Assembly (NCBI RefSeq): GCF_964063345.1 | Contig: NZ_OZ061318.1 | Span: forward strand, 6,510,001-6,574,000 | DNA: 64,000 nt | Reading direction: 5' to 3' | Origin: Pseudomonas lini | GTDB lineage: Bacteria; Pseudomonadota; Gammaproteobacteria; Pseudomonadales; Pseudomonadaceae | Shown: in pieces, positions 27,464 to 37,657 of the stretch | How positions within the stretch are numbered: the stretch's first letter is position 1 | Layout of the letters: each line of letters begins with the position of its first letter | The notes under the pieces: generated by a model | Told to the model about the DNA's origin: nothing | Database searches by the model: none | Seen by the model: the letters and a program-made list of their open reading frames with translations, nothing else | Program-made: the position numbers and the translations under genes

Positions 27464-29938
27464 TCAGGCCGGCACTTTTCCCAGACGATGATCCGCAAAG
27501 AACGCCTTGCCCTTGCCGATCCGGTCGGAGGCCTTGGGCATGTTCGCAGCCGAGGTATCCTGGCCATCGACATACCAATAGCAATGGTTCACTGCCCGGG
27601 TGATGCCCACGTAGGCCAGTCGCAGGATCTCGTCTTTCTGTGCGCTGTCGTAAGCTTCACTGTCACCAGCCTTGCCGAGTCCGGCCATGCGATAGACCTG
27701 GTTCTTGAAGGGGGAACTGGTCAGGTGCTGGCAATCGCCCAGCAGAAACACCGCATCCGCCTGCAGGCCTTTGGCGCTGTGATAGGTCAGTTGTTTGAGC
27801 CGCCGAGCGTCGTACGGCAAGCTAGAATCCACATTAACTACAGACTGAATATGCTCTTCTATCAATGACTTATCGCTGCTTTTTCGATAAAGCATCAAGA
27901 TTGAGTCGCCCTTTCTATAGTGCTCGATCAGGCGCTTAGCCATGCCCTGGTCATCCCGATCGAGCACATTCACCGGCAGCAGCGCCTTGGGTTCACCGCT
28001 GGCCTTGGCCTTCTTGCCAGCGATCGCCGGTGCCGCGCGGACGATATGCTCCGCCGCGTCGATGATGTGCTGATGGCTGCGGTAATTGTCGCTGAGCATC
28101 ACTTTGGTCGTGCTCGGCGACGGGAATTCCTTGTTGAACTCCATGAAGTAAGTCGGCGAACTGCCGCGCCAGCCATAGATGGACTGCCAGTCATCACCGA
28201 CACACAGCAATGAGGAACGCTGCGCGCCGCGCCCCACATGCATGGCCGGTCCGCGACTGCGGATCTCCGTCAGACTGGCGCGAACCCACGAAACGATCTG
28301 CGGCGACACGTCCTGAAACTCGTCAATCATCAAGTGCGACATTGGCCTGAGCAGCTCATCGCTCAGCAGCTTGAGGTTTTCCGGCGAATGTTCGCTGAAC
28401 AAAGCGAACATCCGGTTGTAAGTCATCACCGGTGGCGATTGATCCAGCAGATGATCTTCCAGCGCTCGCCAGAACAGACTCAAGGCTTCGAAGAAGAACC
28501 GGTCCGGGTCATCCTTGGCGAAACTCATCTGGCCCACGGCTTTCGGCACATCCAGGCCGAGGTTTTCAATAAACCCGGCCGCCGCGACAAAACAGTCCAG
28601 CAACGGAGCCGAGCCGAGCTCGCCCTTGACCTTGTAATCGAAGCCCGGCCCGGCGCTGGCGTCTCCGGCAAGAGAGGCCAAAACACGCTTTGAAGATTCA
28701 TAACTATCTAGCCATATCAAAGGCTTACGGCAGAAAGCTTGAAACAGAGTGCGTTTTACAGCCCACTCTGCGCGCACTGAAAGTTTGGCATTCGGACGGC
28801 TGACCTGGGGATTTTCCCGGGGATCAAAACCCAGCACCACCCAAGCGTCCAGCGTCGGAATATAGCCGTGGCAATGAAAGATCGAACCGTTGATGTCGAA
28901 GGTCTGACGATTCGGTTCGATGCCCTTGATCGGCCAGGCACCGGCGCGAAACCACAAGTCTTCGATGGTGTCGCACAGTTCTTCATCGCGCTTGGCGGCG
29001 AGTTCAGTCACCGCCATGCGTTTCTGCACGTCCGGGTGATCACGCTCCAGCTCCTTGAGCTGCAAGGCATGACGAGACAAAGGCTTGATCAACTCGCGAA
29101 AACGCTCATCGCGGGTGTGCAGGCTGTGATAGCAGGCGTTGAGTTGCTGGCGCTGGGCGTCGTTGATGCGCAGGTCAAAGGGGTTGCTGTCGACCTCCTC
29201 GTCGCCGCTTTGCACGCGGTGACTGAGGTTTTCGAAGGCTTGCAGCCGCTCGAAACCCGGCAGACTGCGAACCATCGGCAGGATGCGTGAATGGAAAGTG
29301 CGCACCAGATCGCGCGCTTCTTTAAGACTGATTCCCCGGCCCCAGACTGCAAACAGCTCGATCAGCTTATTGATGAAGTCCTTGCGCGATTCACGGGTGA
29401 AGGTCACCACGGTCATCGAGCTCAGCTCAAACCCCAGATAATGGCTGAGCAGCAGAATTCGCAGCACCAGGGTAGTCGACTTGCCCGCGCCCGCCCCGGC
29501 GATCACCGAGGTCGACGGTGTGTCGCTGAAAATCATCTTCCATTGGGCGACGCTCGGTTGGGCATGCGCGGGCAGCAGCCGCGCCACGTCGGCCTTCATG
29601 CGCTTCTTCAGCTCGGCACTCAGTGGCAGACGCCAATCGTCGAACAGATTGTCATCGACGTTGGGCGGTCGATGCTCGGTTGAGCGCGAGTCGCGAATCA
29701 ACAGAACCTGCCGACCTTCCTCAAGCCCCTCGAGCTTGCCTTCCTTATAGCCGTATTCCACACCGGCGCTGTGGCCGCTGCGAAAACCGTCGGCTTGGCC
29801 GTGTAGCCAAGAGGCACGGTGTTGCGCGCGCAGACGGGTAAGGCCGTGGCCAAAGAACCGGGCAGCCAGGCGCTTGAACAAAGGCATCTCGGCCAAGGGA
29901 CGAAGTTCGGGGGGAAGATCGGGGGTGTGTTGCGGCAC
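27464..29938 (-). CDS. UvrD/Rep-type superfamily I DNA helicase
   Basis: 824 residues from a GTG with CTGGAG upstream. Motifs in order: Walker A AGAGAGKSTT (about residue 148), motif Ia VVTFTRESRKDF, motif II DEFQDVSP, motif III GDDWQSIYGWRGSSP, late motif TYHSAKGLQAD and the C-terminal YVGITRAVNHCY. Probably a 3'->5' helicase in repair or replication restart. The N-terminal 110 residues (FGHGLTRLRAQHRASWLHG, GYKEGKLEGLEEGRQ) are not part of the motor and resemble a helical adapter. Single gene. Confidence 0.88.
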   Translation of the reverse strand: MPQHTPDLPPELRPLAEMPLFKRLAARFFGHGLTRLRAQHRASWLHGQADGFRSGHSAGVEYGYKEGKLEGLEEGRQVLLIRDSRSTEHRPPNVDDNLFDDWRLPLSAELKKRMKADVARLLPAHAQPSVAQWKMIFSDTPSTSVIAGAGAGKSTTLVLRILLLSHYLGFELSSMTVVTFTRESRKDFINKLIELFAVWGRGISLKEARDLVRTFHSRILPMVRSLPGFERLQAFENLSHRVQSGDEEVDSNPFDLRINDAQRQQLNACYHSLHTRDERFRELIKPLSRHALQLKELERDHPDVQKRMAVTELAAKRDEELCDTIEDLWFRAGAWPIKGIEPNRQTFDINGSIFHCHGYIPTLDAWVVLGFDPRENPQVSRPNAKLSVRAEWAVKRTLFQAFCRKPLIWLDSYESSKRVLASLAGDASAGPGFDYKVKGELGSAPLLDCFVAAAGFIENLGLDVPKAVGQMSFAKDDPDRFFFEALSLFWRALEDHLLDQSPPVMTYNRMFALFSEHSPENLKLLSDELLRPMSHLMIDEFQDVSPQIVSWVRASLTEIRSRGPAMHVGRGAQRSSLLCVGDDWQSIYGWRGSSPTYFMEFNKEFPSPSTTKVMLSDNYRSHQHIIDAAEHIVRAAPAIAGKKAKASGEPKALLPVNVLDRDDQGMAKRLIEHYRKGDSILMLYRKSSDKSLIEEHIQSVVNVDSSLPYDARRLKQLTYHSAKGLQADAVFLLGDCQHLTSSPFKNQVYRMAGLGKAGDSEAYDSAQKDEILRLAYVGITRAVNHCYWYVDGQDTSAANMPKASDRIGKGKAFFADHRLGKVPA

Positions 29939-30216
29939 GCTGACGGACTCCAGGGTGTGAGGCTGTTGAGGGCTATGGTGTCTGCATTTGCCGTTGAGTT
30001 CTAGTGAAATGCTTACAGGTCATTGGCTTATGCGATGAATTGAAGGCTGTATGAGAATATTTCGAGGTAATTTGATATCAACCAATTCGATTGTATTGAG
30101 GCATTTTTTACGCTTTTTATCGATGATTGCCTGATAGATGATGCTCGCCATCAACCACGGTTCTCGTTTGTGGCTCAGGCGTTCTGCCCCATGACGAACC
30201 TTTTCAGGAGACGATC

Positions 30217-30912
30217 ATGCTTGAACTCAGACCTTTCAACTCGCTGGGCGGCGCACACCATGGCTGGTTGGATGCCCATCACCACTTTTCGTTCGCCGAG
30301 TACCACGACCCCAAACGCATGAACTGGGGCAACCTGCGGGTGTGGAACGATGACGTGATTGCGCCCGGTACCGGGTTCCCGCAACACCCGCACCGCGACA
30401 TGGAAATCATCACCTACGTTCGTGAAGGCGCGATTACCCACCAGGACAACCTCGGCAACAAGGGACGCACCGAAGCGGGTGATGTGCAGGTCATGAGCGC
30501 TGGCACCGGGATCGCTCACAGTGAGTACAACCTGGAAGCAACCGAGACCCGGATCTTTCAGATCTGGATCATCCCCAACGAAGCCGGTTCGGCACCGTCG
30601 TGGGGTGCCAAGCCATTCCCTAAAGGAGAGCGCGAAGGTTTCGTGACGCTGGCCAGCGGCAAGGCCGGCGACGATCAAAGCCTGCATATTCGCGCCGATG
30701 CGCGTCTGGTGGCGGCAAATCTGAAGGCCGGTGAATCTGCGGAGTATCACCTGGACACCGGCCGTCGTGCTTATCTGGTTCCAGCCACTGGGGTCATTGA
30801 AGTCAATGGCTTGCGTGCACAAGCTCGAGACGGTGTTGCGATTGCCGATGAGCAGGTGTTGCGCGTGACCGCGATTGAGGACAGTGAGATTGTGTTGGTG
30901 GATGTGGCTTGA
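30217..30912 (+). CDS. pirin family bicupin (YhhW-like)
   Basis: 231-residue pirin. The N-terminal cupin has the metal site HPHRDMEIITYV (His pair and Glu) and the later TGIAHSEYN His. Related YhhW acts as a quercetin 2,3-dioxygenase in vitro; the physiological role is unclear. Strong Shine-Dalgarno (CAGGAG) before the ATG. Single gene followed by a strong terminator. Confidence 0.9.
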   Translation: MLELRPFNSLGGAHHGWLDAHHHFSFAEYHDPKRMNWGNLRVWNDDVIAPGTGFPQHPHRDMEIITYVREGAITHQDNLGNKGRTEAGDVQVMSAGTGIAHSEYNLEATETRIFQIWIIPNEAGSAPSWGAKPFPKGEREGFVTLASGKAGDDQSLHIRADARLVAANLKAGESAEYHLDTGRRAYLVPATGVIEVNGLRAQARDGVAIADEQVLRVTAIEDSEIVLVDVA

Positions 30913-30930
30913 TGGGGTAAATGCAGTGAC

Positions 30931-30968
30931 AAAAAAAGGGGCGACCGTTAATGGTCGCCCCTTTTTTC
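30931..30968. terminator. Rho-independent terminator after the pirin gene
   Basis: Perfect 9-bp stem GGGGCGACC/GGTCGCCCC with a 6-base loop, flanked by A7 on the left and T6 on the right, so it can act in both directions. Confidence 0.92.
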
Positions 30969-30998
30969 TTAAATGTTAGTGACTGTACTGACGCCATC

Positions 30999-31078
30999 GC
31001 GGGCAAGTCGAATCGTCGCACCGCCGCTCCCACAGGTTTAGCGCAATCCTTGTGGGAGCGGGCTTGCCCGCGATGGGG
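30999..31078. repeat. REPIN, one arm degenerate
   Basis: Left arm ATCGCGGGCAAGTCGAATCG...CCGCTCCCACAGG contains an extra segment; right arm TGTGGGAGCGGGCTTGCCCG is intact. It lies between the convergent pirin and phosphoglucomutase genes. Confidence 0.75.
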
Positions 31079-31085
31079 CCCTCAA

Positions 31086-32732
31086 TCACTTCGCAGAAAT
31101 CGCGCCATCCACAAGTGTCTGAGCTTCCGCCACCAACTGCTTGAGGTGATCATCGCTGACAAAACTTTCCGCATAGATCTTGTAGATATCTTCAGTTCCC
31201 GACGGACGCGCCGCGAACCAGCCGTTCTCGGTCATGACTTTCAGACCGCCAATGGCCTGGTCGTTGCCCGGTGCATGGCTGAGGATGCTCTGGATCGTTT
31301 CACCCGCCAACTGAGTCGAGGTGACCTGGTCCGGCGACAATTTGCTCAGCAACGCTTTCTGCTCAGGGTTCGCCTTGGCGTCGACCCGTACCGAGAACGG
31401 TTCGCCCAGTTCATCGGTCAGCGCGCGATAGGCCTGGCCAGGGTCACGGCCCGTGCGAGCAGTCATTTCGGCGGCCAGCAATGCTGGAATCAGGCCGTCC
31501 TTGTCGGTGCACCAGACACTGCCGTCCTTGCGCAGGAACGACGCGCCAGCACTTTCTTCACCGCCAAAACCGAGGGAACCGTCGAACAGACCGTCGGCAA
31601 ACCATTTGAAACCGACCGGCACTTCGTACAGGCGACGCCCCAGACGCTTGGCAACGCGATCGATCAAGCCACTGCTGACCACGGTCTTGCCCACGGCCGC
31701 ATCGGCGCGCCACTGTGGACGGTTCTGGAACAGGTAATCGATCGACACCGCGAGGTAGTTGTTGGGTGCCAGCAAACCGCCGGACGGGGTCACGATGCCA
31801 TGGCGGTCGTGATCCGGGTCACAAGCAAAAGCCACGTCGAAACGCTCTTTCAGACCGATCAAGCCTTGCATGGCGTGGCTGGACGATGGGTCCATGCGGA
31901 TCTGCCCGTCCCAGTCGACGGTCATGAAACGGAACGTCGCATCAACTTCTTTATTCACCACCTCCAGGTCCAGGCGGTAGTGCTCGGCGATCGCCGACCA
32001 GTAGCGCACCCCTGCTCCGCCCAGCGGATCGACACCCAGACGCAGCTTCGCATCGCGAATGGCGTCGAAGTCGATCACGTTGATCAGGTCGGCGACATAG
32101 GTGTTGAGGTAATCGTGACGATGAGTGGTGCTGGCCTTCAGCGCCTGCTCGTAGCTGATGCGTTTGACCCCGGCGAGTTTGGCCGCCAGCAGCTCGTTGG
32201 CCTTGGCTTCGATCCACTTGGTGATGTGGGTATCGGCCGGGCCACCGTTGGTAGGGTTGTACTTGTAGCCACCGCTTTGTGGCGGGTTGTGAGACGGCGT
32301 GATGACGATGCCGTCCGCCAAGCCCGAGGTGCGCCCACGGTTGTAGCAAAGAATCGCGTGGGAAATGGCCGGCGTCGGCGTGTACTCGTCGCCTTCGGCG
32401 ATCATCACCGTCACGCCGTTTGCCGCCAGGACTTCCAGGGCGCTGGCACCGGCCGGCGTGGACAGCGCGTGGGTGTCGATCCCGACGAACAGCGGACCGT
32501 CGATGCCCTGGGCTTCGCGGTACAGGCAAATCGCCTGGCTGATGGCCAGAACGTGCCATTCGTTGAAACTCAGGTCGAACGAGCTACCTCGGTGTCCGGA
32601 CGTGCCGAAGGCGACACGCTGGGTAGAAATGGCTGCATCGGGCTGGCCGGTGTAATAGGCCGTTACCAGTCGCGGGATGTCGACCAACAGTTCTGCCGGT
32701 GCCGGTTTGCCCGCAAAAGGACTGAGTGTCAT
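31086..32732 (-). CDS. pgm: alpha-D-glucose phosphoglucomutase
   Basis: 548-residue phosphohexomutase interconverting glucose-1-phosphate and glucose-6-phosphate. The phosphoserine is Ser147 in [11 protein letters not shown], the Mg2+ loop is DPDHDRHG, and the sugar-binding motif is GGEESAGAS near residue 390. Full length for the bacterial Pgm class. AGAGG lies ahead of the ATG. Confidence 0.94.
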   Translation of the reverse strand: MTLSPFAGKPAPAELLVDIPRLVTAYYTGQPDAAISTQRVAFGTSGHRGSSFDLSFNEWHVLAISQAICLYREAQGIDGPLFVGIDTHALSTPAGASALEVLAANGVTVMIAEGDEYTPTPAISHAILCYNRGRTSGLADGIVITPSHNPPQSGGYKYNPTNGGPADTHITKWIEAKANELLAAKLAGVKRISYEQALKASTTHRHDYLNTYVADLINVIDFDAIRDAKLRLGVDPLGGAGVRYWSAIAEHYRLDLEVVNKEVDATFRFMTVDWDGQIRMDPSSSHAMQGLIGLKERFDVAFACDPDHDRHGIVTPSGGLLAPNNYLAVSIDYLFQNRPQWRADAAVGKTVVSSGLIDRVAKRLGRRLYEVPVGFKWFADGLFDGSLGFGGEESAGASFLRKDGSVWCTDKDGLIPALLAAEMTARTGRDPGQAYRALTDELGEPFSVRVDAKANPEQKALLSKLSPDQVTSTQLAGETIQSILSHAPGNDQAIGGLKVMTENGWFAARPSGTEDIYKIYAESFVSDDHLKQLVAEAQTLVDGAISAK

Positions 32733-32842
32733 GCAAAACCTCTGAGAGAGAGTGGTTCGGGAATAGAACGCAGTTTACTGACAGTTTGCCTTTGGCGCGA
32801 TGTTATCGATTGTCAGGTTCCGGGGAGCATTTGCACCTCGAC

Positions 32843-34243
32843 TCAGTCGAGCGATTCCAGACGCAAGGCATCCCCCAAAAGCCCCAGTGCGTCGGCGAGG
32901 TCATGATGACCACCGAAGGTGTGACTCAGGCGCAAATGCTGCCCGTGCAGGCCCTGCAGGCTGAACAATTCTCCCGGCGCGATCACCACATGCTGCTTGA
33001 GCAAACGCTCGAACACTCGATGCACATCGACTTGGCGCAACGAGCGGATCCAGATCGTCGCCCCGCCTTGGGGCTCAACGAAGTGCAGCGCATCGGGCAA
33101 GCGCTCTTCAAGCAACTGAGTCATCTGCACCATGCGTTCCTTGAGCAGTCGACGCAACACCAGCAGGTGTTGATCGATGCGTCCGTTGCTATACAGCCGC
33201 GCAATGGCTTTCTGACGAATCAGCGACAAGCGAAACGCGCGCAGCAGAAAGTGCCGCTGCAATTTCGCACGCAGTTGTCGCGACATCAGATAGCCGAAGG
33301 GCGCCTCCGACCCGATGAATTTCTCGAATGTGGAAAACACAATCAGCCGATCCGGATCCAGCAGATCGCGAAACCGCAGGCCGTTCGGCTCGAATTCAAG
33401 CTCGCTATAGCAATCGTTTTCCAGCACCCAACTGCCATGTCGTTCCAGCAACCGTGCGGTGGATTGCCTGTTGCTATCAGGCGCCACACTGCCGCGGGGC
33501 ATGTTCAACCCCGACGAAAGCATCACCAGTCGCACCTGCCCGGTCTCAAGCAGTTCCTTCAACCGCTCCTGATCCAGCCCCCCATCGGCTTGCAACGGCA
33601 GCTCGATCACCTGCACGTCCGCGTCTTGAAACAGACGCAGAATCACCCAGTCGCACGGCGATTCGACCACCACCACAGCATCTTTGAGACCAAGCACGGC
33701 GATCAAGATTTCCAGGACTCCCCGCAGGTCGGCGCCGATATAAACATCATCGGCATGCCAGCAACGGGTCGGCGAAGTGGTGTAACGCGCCGCGAGAGCT
33801 GTGCGCAGTTCCAGTTCGCCACAGGGTTGCGAAGACGGTTGTGGCTGGCGCGGGTACTGACGCAGCAGTTCTCTCTCCAACAACAGTAACGGGCTATCCA
33901 GGGGTTGCAGTAACGCCGGTTCATCGGCGCTCAGCACCAGCATGCCGGGACGTCTGGCATTGACATAAACCGTTTCGAGCAGGTCCTTGCCACTGCCGGG
34001 TATGCCGATTGAGGACACGGGTAGTGCGTAATAACCGGACTTGGCCACCGAAAAGACGCGCCCTTCCTTCTCCAACAGCGAGTAGGCGTACTGAATGGTC
34101 GAAATCGACACGCTCAGGCGGTGCGCCAACTGTCGCAATGAAGGCAGGCGCACTTGCACGTCACTGCCCGGCTCATTGATCAGGTTAGTCAGGTAACGGT
34201 AGACCGCCTGGTACGCAAAATCGGTATCCCGTGGTCCTTTCAT
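32843..34243 (-). CDS. MocR-type GntR/aminotransferase regulator
   Basis: 466 residues. N-terminal GntR winged helix (LPSLRQLAHRLSVSISTIQY, about 30-55) joined to a fold type I aminotransferase domain. The PLP lysine candidate is in VFSTFEKFIGSEAPFGYL, at the place of the usual SFSK. Such regulators sense PLP or an amine and usually control a neighbour. The nearest gene is the large unknown protein 67 bp upstream on the same strand, so joint transcription is possible. Confidence 0.85.
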   Translation of the reverse strand: MKGPRDTDFAYQAVYRYLTNLINEPGSDVQVRLPSLRQLAHRLSVSISTIQYAYSLLEKEGRVFSVAKSGYYALPVSSIGIPGSGKDLLETVYVNARRPGMLVLSADEPALLQPLDSPLLLLERELLRQYPRQPQPSSQPCGELELRTALAARYTTSPTRCWHADDVYIGADLRGVLEILIAVLGLKDAVVVVESPCDWVILRLFQDADVQVIELPLQADGGLDQERLKELLETGQVRLVMLSSGLNMPRGSVAPDSNRQSTARLLERHGSWVLENDCYSELEFEPNGLRFRDLLDPDRLIVFSTFEKFIGSEAPFGYLMSRQLRAKLQRHFLLRAFRLSLIRQKAIARLYSNGRIDQHLLVLRRLLKERMVQMTQLLEERLPDALHFVEPQGGATIWIRSLRQVDVHRVFERLLKQHVVIAPGELFSLQGLHGQHLRLSHTFGGHHDLADALGLLGDALRLESLD

Positions 34244-34310
34244 GGGTAACGGCCGAACAGGCTACGAACGTCGTGACGCATCCTTGCTGAATCCGTCAAA
34301 CCTGGCATTT

Positions 34311-35804
34311 TCACCGGCCCGTCGACCATTCGCCAGCCACGATCGCTCCACTATCGGGTTCCATGGTTTCAGCTTGCACGCCCACGTCGCCGCTTTCCAT
34401 GCCAAGCCCCCTGCCCTCATCCCGAACCACCGGACCCATGCGGTAAAGCGTACCGATCAGACTCACGGGCAACCCGCTGACATCGACCATCCACTGCAGA
34501 ACCTGCTCGGGTGCAGGACCGCCCTGCATTGCCCGGTGCAAGTCCGGCAACGCGACGAGCATGCCGGGATGGCATTGACGAAGAAAATGCTCAAGCGCCG
34601 CACCATTATCGGCAAAAGGGGCGAACAGCAGACACACCAGTTGAGCCTCGCTCAAACCGAGGTTCTTTTGTGCTTGGGCGGCCGCCAATGCGCGCTGGTC
34701 GGTCATTGTCATCGGGTTGCCGAAAGTCTCCATTGCCTGTTCGCAAAAGCGCTCTGGAACGTGTTTACGACGCATCATCACCAGCGCCCGCTGCAGGTAT
34801 TCGCCGAGCCCCCTCTCGTAGGTGCCACCGTGTACAAAGCACGCTTGCAAGCCACGAAGATGCGCGGATATCGAAAGACTGACGTAGTCGTTATCACTGA
34901 GCTGAGCCGACAACTCGTCAGGTTGGAACCCGAGGAAATCGGTGAGCAGTGGCCAGCGATCTTCCAGATTACTGACCAACATGTCGTGAATATCAATGAA
35001 GGTCGTGCGGCGACAGGCTTCAAAACGATCGGAGGGACGCCATGCAGCCTGGGAAGATTCAGGATAAAACTCGCGGTAGCAATCGCTGCCCAGTTCATCG
35101 AGTCGCGCGAACAGACACTCGTAGCCCGTTTCATGATGGTCCGGAGCCTTGAGCCCAGCTTTGGCCGCCGCACGATTCAATCCCTCGAGAAACTGTTTCT
35201 GCCGACGGGGCGTATCACTACTGATCAATGCATCAACCCCCTTGTCCCAGCGGGCGATTTGTCCGTAAAACTCGCCGGTCGCCAGGTAGCCGTCATCCCA
35301 CAGATCAAGCGGCCCGTCCCAGGCACGGCGGTGCCCGACCATCAGCAGATTGAGCCGATTCGACTCACGACCGGCGTCCGAAATCGGCGCCAGATGGTTG
35401 AACGGCAGGACTTCACGATTATCGACCATCAACACTTCGACCCGGGGATCGTCGTAGAGAAACAACGCACAGCAGCTGCGATGAATATTTTCCAGGGCAG
35501 TCGACGCAGTACCGTTCAAGCGCAAGGTCGCCACTCTCAATTGAAACGTCGCCGGAGCCCTGCTGGCGATACTCAGTTGCGCGGCGCGCAGTAGCGCCAG
35601 GGTGTAGCAGCTGTCGCGAGACCCGGCCTGGATCGCCAGCACTTTGTAATCGCCAATACGCTCCAAACCTCCTGCGGACATCACCAGGCGCTGAATCAGC
35701 AATTGCAATGCCGTGCGCTCGGCGCGAGAGAAAAAACCCAGCAAACGCTGCAACATTTGCTGATAAACATAGTTCATTGCCTGATCATGGGTAGCGGTCA
35801 TCAT
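34311..35804 (-). CDS. protein of unknown function, about 497 residues
   Basis: No family recognised. Soluble-looking, with no signal peptide or membrane segment; rich in Arg/Leu and cysteine (CCALFLYDD, ECLFARLDELGSDCY). Segments with a regular look: YKVLAIQAGSRDSCYTLALL near 55-75, RVEVLMVDNREVLPFNHLAP near 125-145, LMVGHRRAWDGPLDLWDDGY near 165-185. ACAGG precedes a double ATG, so the exact start is uncertain by one codon. Partner of the MocR regulator gene by position only. Confidence 0.72.
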   Translation of the reverse strand: MMTATHDQAMNYVYQQMLQRLLGFFSRAERTALQLLIQRLVMSAGGLERIGDYKVLAIQAGSRDSCYTLALLRAAQLSIASRAPATFQLRVATLRLNGTASTALENIHRSCCALFLYDDPRVEVLMVDNREVLPFNHLAPISDAGRESNRLNLLMVGHRRAWDGPLDLWDDGYLATGEFYGQIARWDKGVDALISSDTPRRQKQFLEGLNRAAAKAGLKAPDHHETGYECLFARLDELGSDCYREFYPESSQAAWRPSDRFEACRRTTFIDIHDMLVSNLEDRWPLLTDFLGFQPDELSAQLSDNDYVSLSISAHLRGLQACFVHGGTYERGLGEYLQRALVMMRRKHVPERFCEQAMETFGNPMTMTDQRALAAAQAQKNLGLSEAQLVCLLFAPFADNGAALEHFLRQCHPGMLVALPDLHRAMQGGPAPEQVLQWMVDVSGLPVSLIGTLYRMGPVVRDEGRGLGMESGDVGVQAETMEPDSGAIVAGEWSTGR

Positions 35805-36366
35805 TATTTACCTGTAACTCATAAGTTCAGTGCCACGCAAACAACAAGGTGTAGTGCGCAACAGGTTATCTGTCATGAATGGAGTGCCGGGGTTGTTGTT
35901 CAAATGCTAGCACTTAAGCACTGTGTAATTATTTGAAATAATTGACTCTCTCGGGCACCCCAAGGAGATCAAGATCGCCGCAACGCCCGGCAGAGTGGGC
36001 GCCTTGCGCTCCCACGCGATTTCCTAGGAAATTTCCGACAGCGTCCCACAGACACTTAGCACAGGAAATAAAGAAAGAAGTTGCCGATAAATGTAAGACA
36101 ACTGAGCAGCACTGCATTATTTGTTGAGCATATATTGCCAGCGCGCATTGAGGAGCTTCAGCCTGATACTCGGCCATGACTCTTTCCTTGAGATGAAAGT
36201 AATCATTCAATTATCAGGGCTTATATAACGATTAGAAGATACAGATTGAGAGCAAAAACCAGTTCAGTTGCTGAACCGGCCCATCGACAGATCGATGGAC
36301 GTCTCATTTGGGAGTGACTGCCAGCAGAAGAGTCCGTGCTCTCACGGACTCTTGCAGAGGAAGTAC
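35805..36366. other. 562-bp gap between the unknown protein and the oxidoreductase
   Basis: Lower GC than its neighbours. It contains the small candidate gene at 35929-36177 and the AATTATTT dyad at 35927-35943. A terminator-like repeat pair stands at about 36270-36350 (GGCCCATCGACAGATCGATGG and GTCCGTGCTCTCACGGAC). The promoter of the unknown protein gene must lie just upstream of 35804. Confidence 0.4.
35929..36177 (-). CDS. possible small cysteine-containing protein
   Basis: 82 codons from an ATG with AAGGAAAGAG upstream, a better ribosome site than chance would give: MAEYQAEAPQCALAIYAQQI and onward. Five cysteines and a hydrophobic middle (SVVLHLSATSFFISCAKCLW). No family known, and codon use in the second half (VGAQGAHSAGRCGDLDLLG) is mixed. 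Its stop lies inside a perfect AATTATTT-G-AAATAATT dyad (35927-35943). It may be a gene, or chance in a 560-bp gap. Confidence 0.35.
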   Translation of the reverse strand: MAEYQAEAPQCALAIYAQQIMQCCSVVLHLSATSFFISCAKCLWDAVGNFLGNRVGAQGAHSAGRCGDLDLLGVPERVNYFK

Positions 36367-37389
36367 TTACGCAGGCTCGACCAGAAGGGCGACCCGTTCG
36401 CGGCATGGGCATTCGTCCATATAGCGGTGGGCTTCGACAAACTCGGAAAACGGGAAGACCCGAGTCTTGAGCGGCAGCAGCACACGATCCGCGGTCAACT
36501 GATTGATGTCGCGCAGGGCACGTTGCAGTGCAGCCTGATCCTGGACGATGCCCAGTTCCGGCTTGCCGGTGAAGTTACCGATGCAGTGCACGAAGAACTG
36601 AATGTTCTTCTGGAACGCCGCACAGGCGGGGAATGGCGTCTGGTTACCCCCTTGCAAGCCATAAAGCACCAGGCTGCCGCGAGGTGCGAGCACATCGCCG
36701 AGCAGCGACATCTGCGGCCCGCCAAGACCATCGAACACCACATCCACACCGCGATTGTCGGTAATTTTGTTGATCCGCATGAGCAGATCTTCTTCCTCGG
36801 TAACGATGACCTTCTCGGCGCCGAGGGACAGTAGGTACTCACGCTCATCCGCGGTTTTGGTCGCGGCAATCACTCGCACACCGAGGGCTTTGCCCAGTTG
36901 CACGAACGACGGGCCGGCGCAGTGGCTGGCGTCGGTCACCAGGGCAAATTGCCCGGGTTTGACTCGCGCCAGGTCGGCGTAGGCAAAATAAGCGATCAAT
37001 AGCGGCGTGTAGTGCACGCTGGCTTCGATCGGGCTGAGTACATCCGGGTAGCGGGTCAGCGCCGAGCGCGGCAGAACGATCTGTTCGCCGTAGACCGGGT
37101 AGTCGTTGGGGCTTTCGGCCGGAAAGCTGGCGACCTTGTCACCAACGACCAGGTCATCGACGCCTTCGCCGACCATCGTGACCACGCCGGCCATTTCATG
37201 ACCGAGGCCAGAAGGCAGACGAGCATGGGATGAAGCCAGGTTCTGGCGCCAGAGAATGTCGTACCAGCTGATGCCAATCGCTTCGACGCGCACCTGCACT
37301 TCGCCCGGCGCAGGCAGGGCTGCCGCATGCTCTTCGCATTTGAGCACCTCGGCTGGACCAAACTTGTGAAAACGGATCGTGCGGGACAT
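36367..37389 (-). CDS. zinc-independent MDR alcohol dehydrogenase/quinone oxidoreductase
   Basis: 340-residue medium-chain dehydrogenase/reductase. N-terminal GroES-like fold with GLGHEMAGVV; the cysteine cluster for structural zinc is absent. The nucleotide fold (FALVTDASHCAGPSFVQLG, about 145-165) has TDASHC where GASGGVG is usual, so the cofactor loop is unusual. Start at MSRTIRFHKFG with GAGG 6 bases upstream. It is divergent from the LysR gene, which probably regulates it. Confidence 0.85.
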   Translation of the reverse strand: MSRTIRFHKFGPAEVLKCEEHAAALPAPGEVQVRVEAIGISWYDILWRQNLASSHARLPSGLGHEMAGVVTMVGEGVDDLVVGDKVASFPAESPNDYPVYGEQIVLPRSALTRYPDVLSPIEASVHYTPLLIAYFAYADLARVKPGQFALVTDASHCAGPSFVQLGKALGVRVIAATKTADEREYLLSLGAEKVIVTEEEDLLMRINKITDNRGVDVVFDGLGGPQMSLLGDVLAPRGSLVLYGLQGGNQTPFPACAAFQKNIQFFVHCIGNFTGKPELGIVQDQAALQRALRDINQLTADRVLLPLKTRVFPFSEFVEAHRYMDECPCRERVALLVEPA

Positions 37390-37657
37390 CGCAAACCTCG
37401 TCAAAGAAACCTCTAATGCCCTGAACTCTATCTGGGCTTTCTACCCAAGACCATCAGTGGCTATTAATAGTCGACATGCCTGTCATTGATTCCGCAGCGA
37501 CGGCGACATCACCCAATGCCGTAAAAACCGAAGCAGCCTTTCAGAAAAAACTGAATTACCCTGTGCAGAGTACCAGCCTTTGCCCGTAAGATTCATGCCG
37601 GCCATTGTTCTCATATGGTCGCTCACGTCAAGTTTGCTGAATCTGCCAGGACTCCAG

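Noticed and set aside
4462..31078. REP/REPIN sequences considered as a CRISPR array
   Set aside because: They are scattered single inverted pairs between genes, without regular repeat-spacer units or cas genes.
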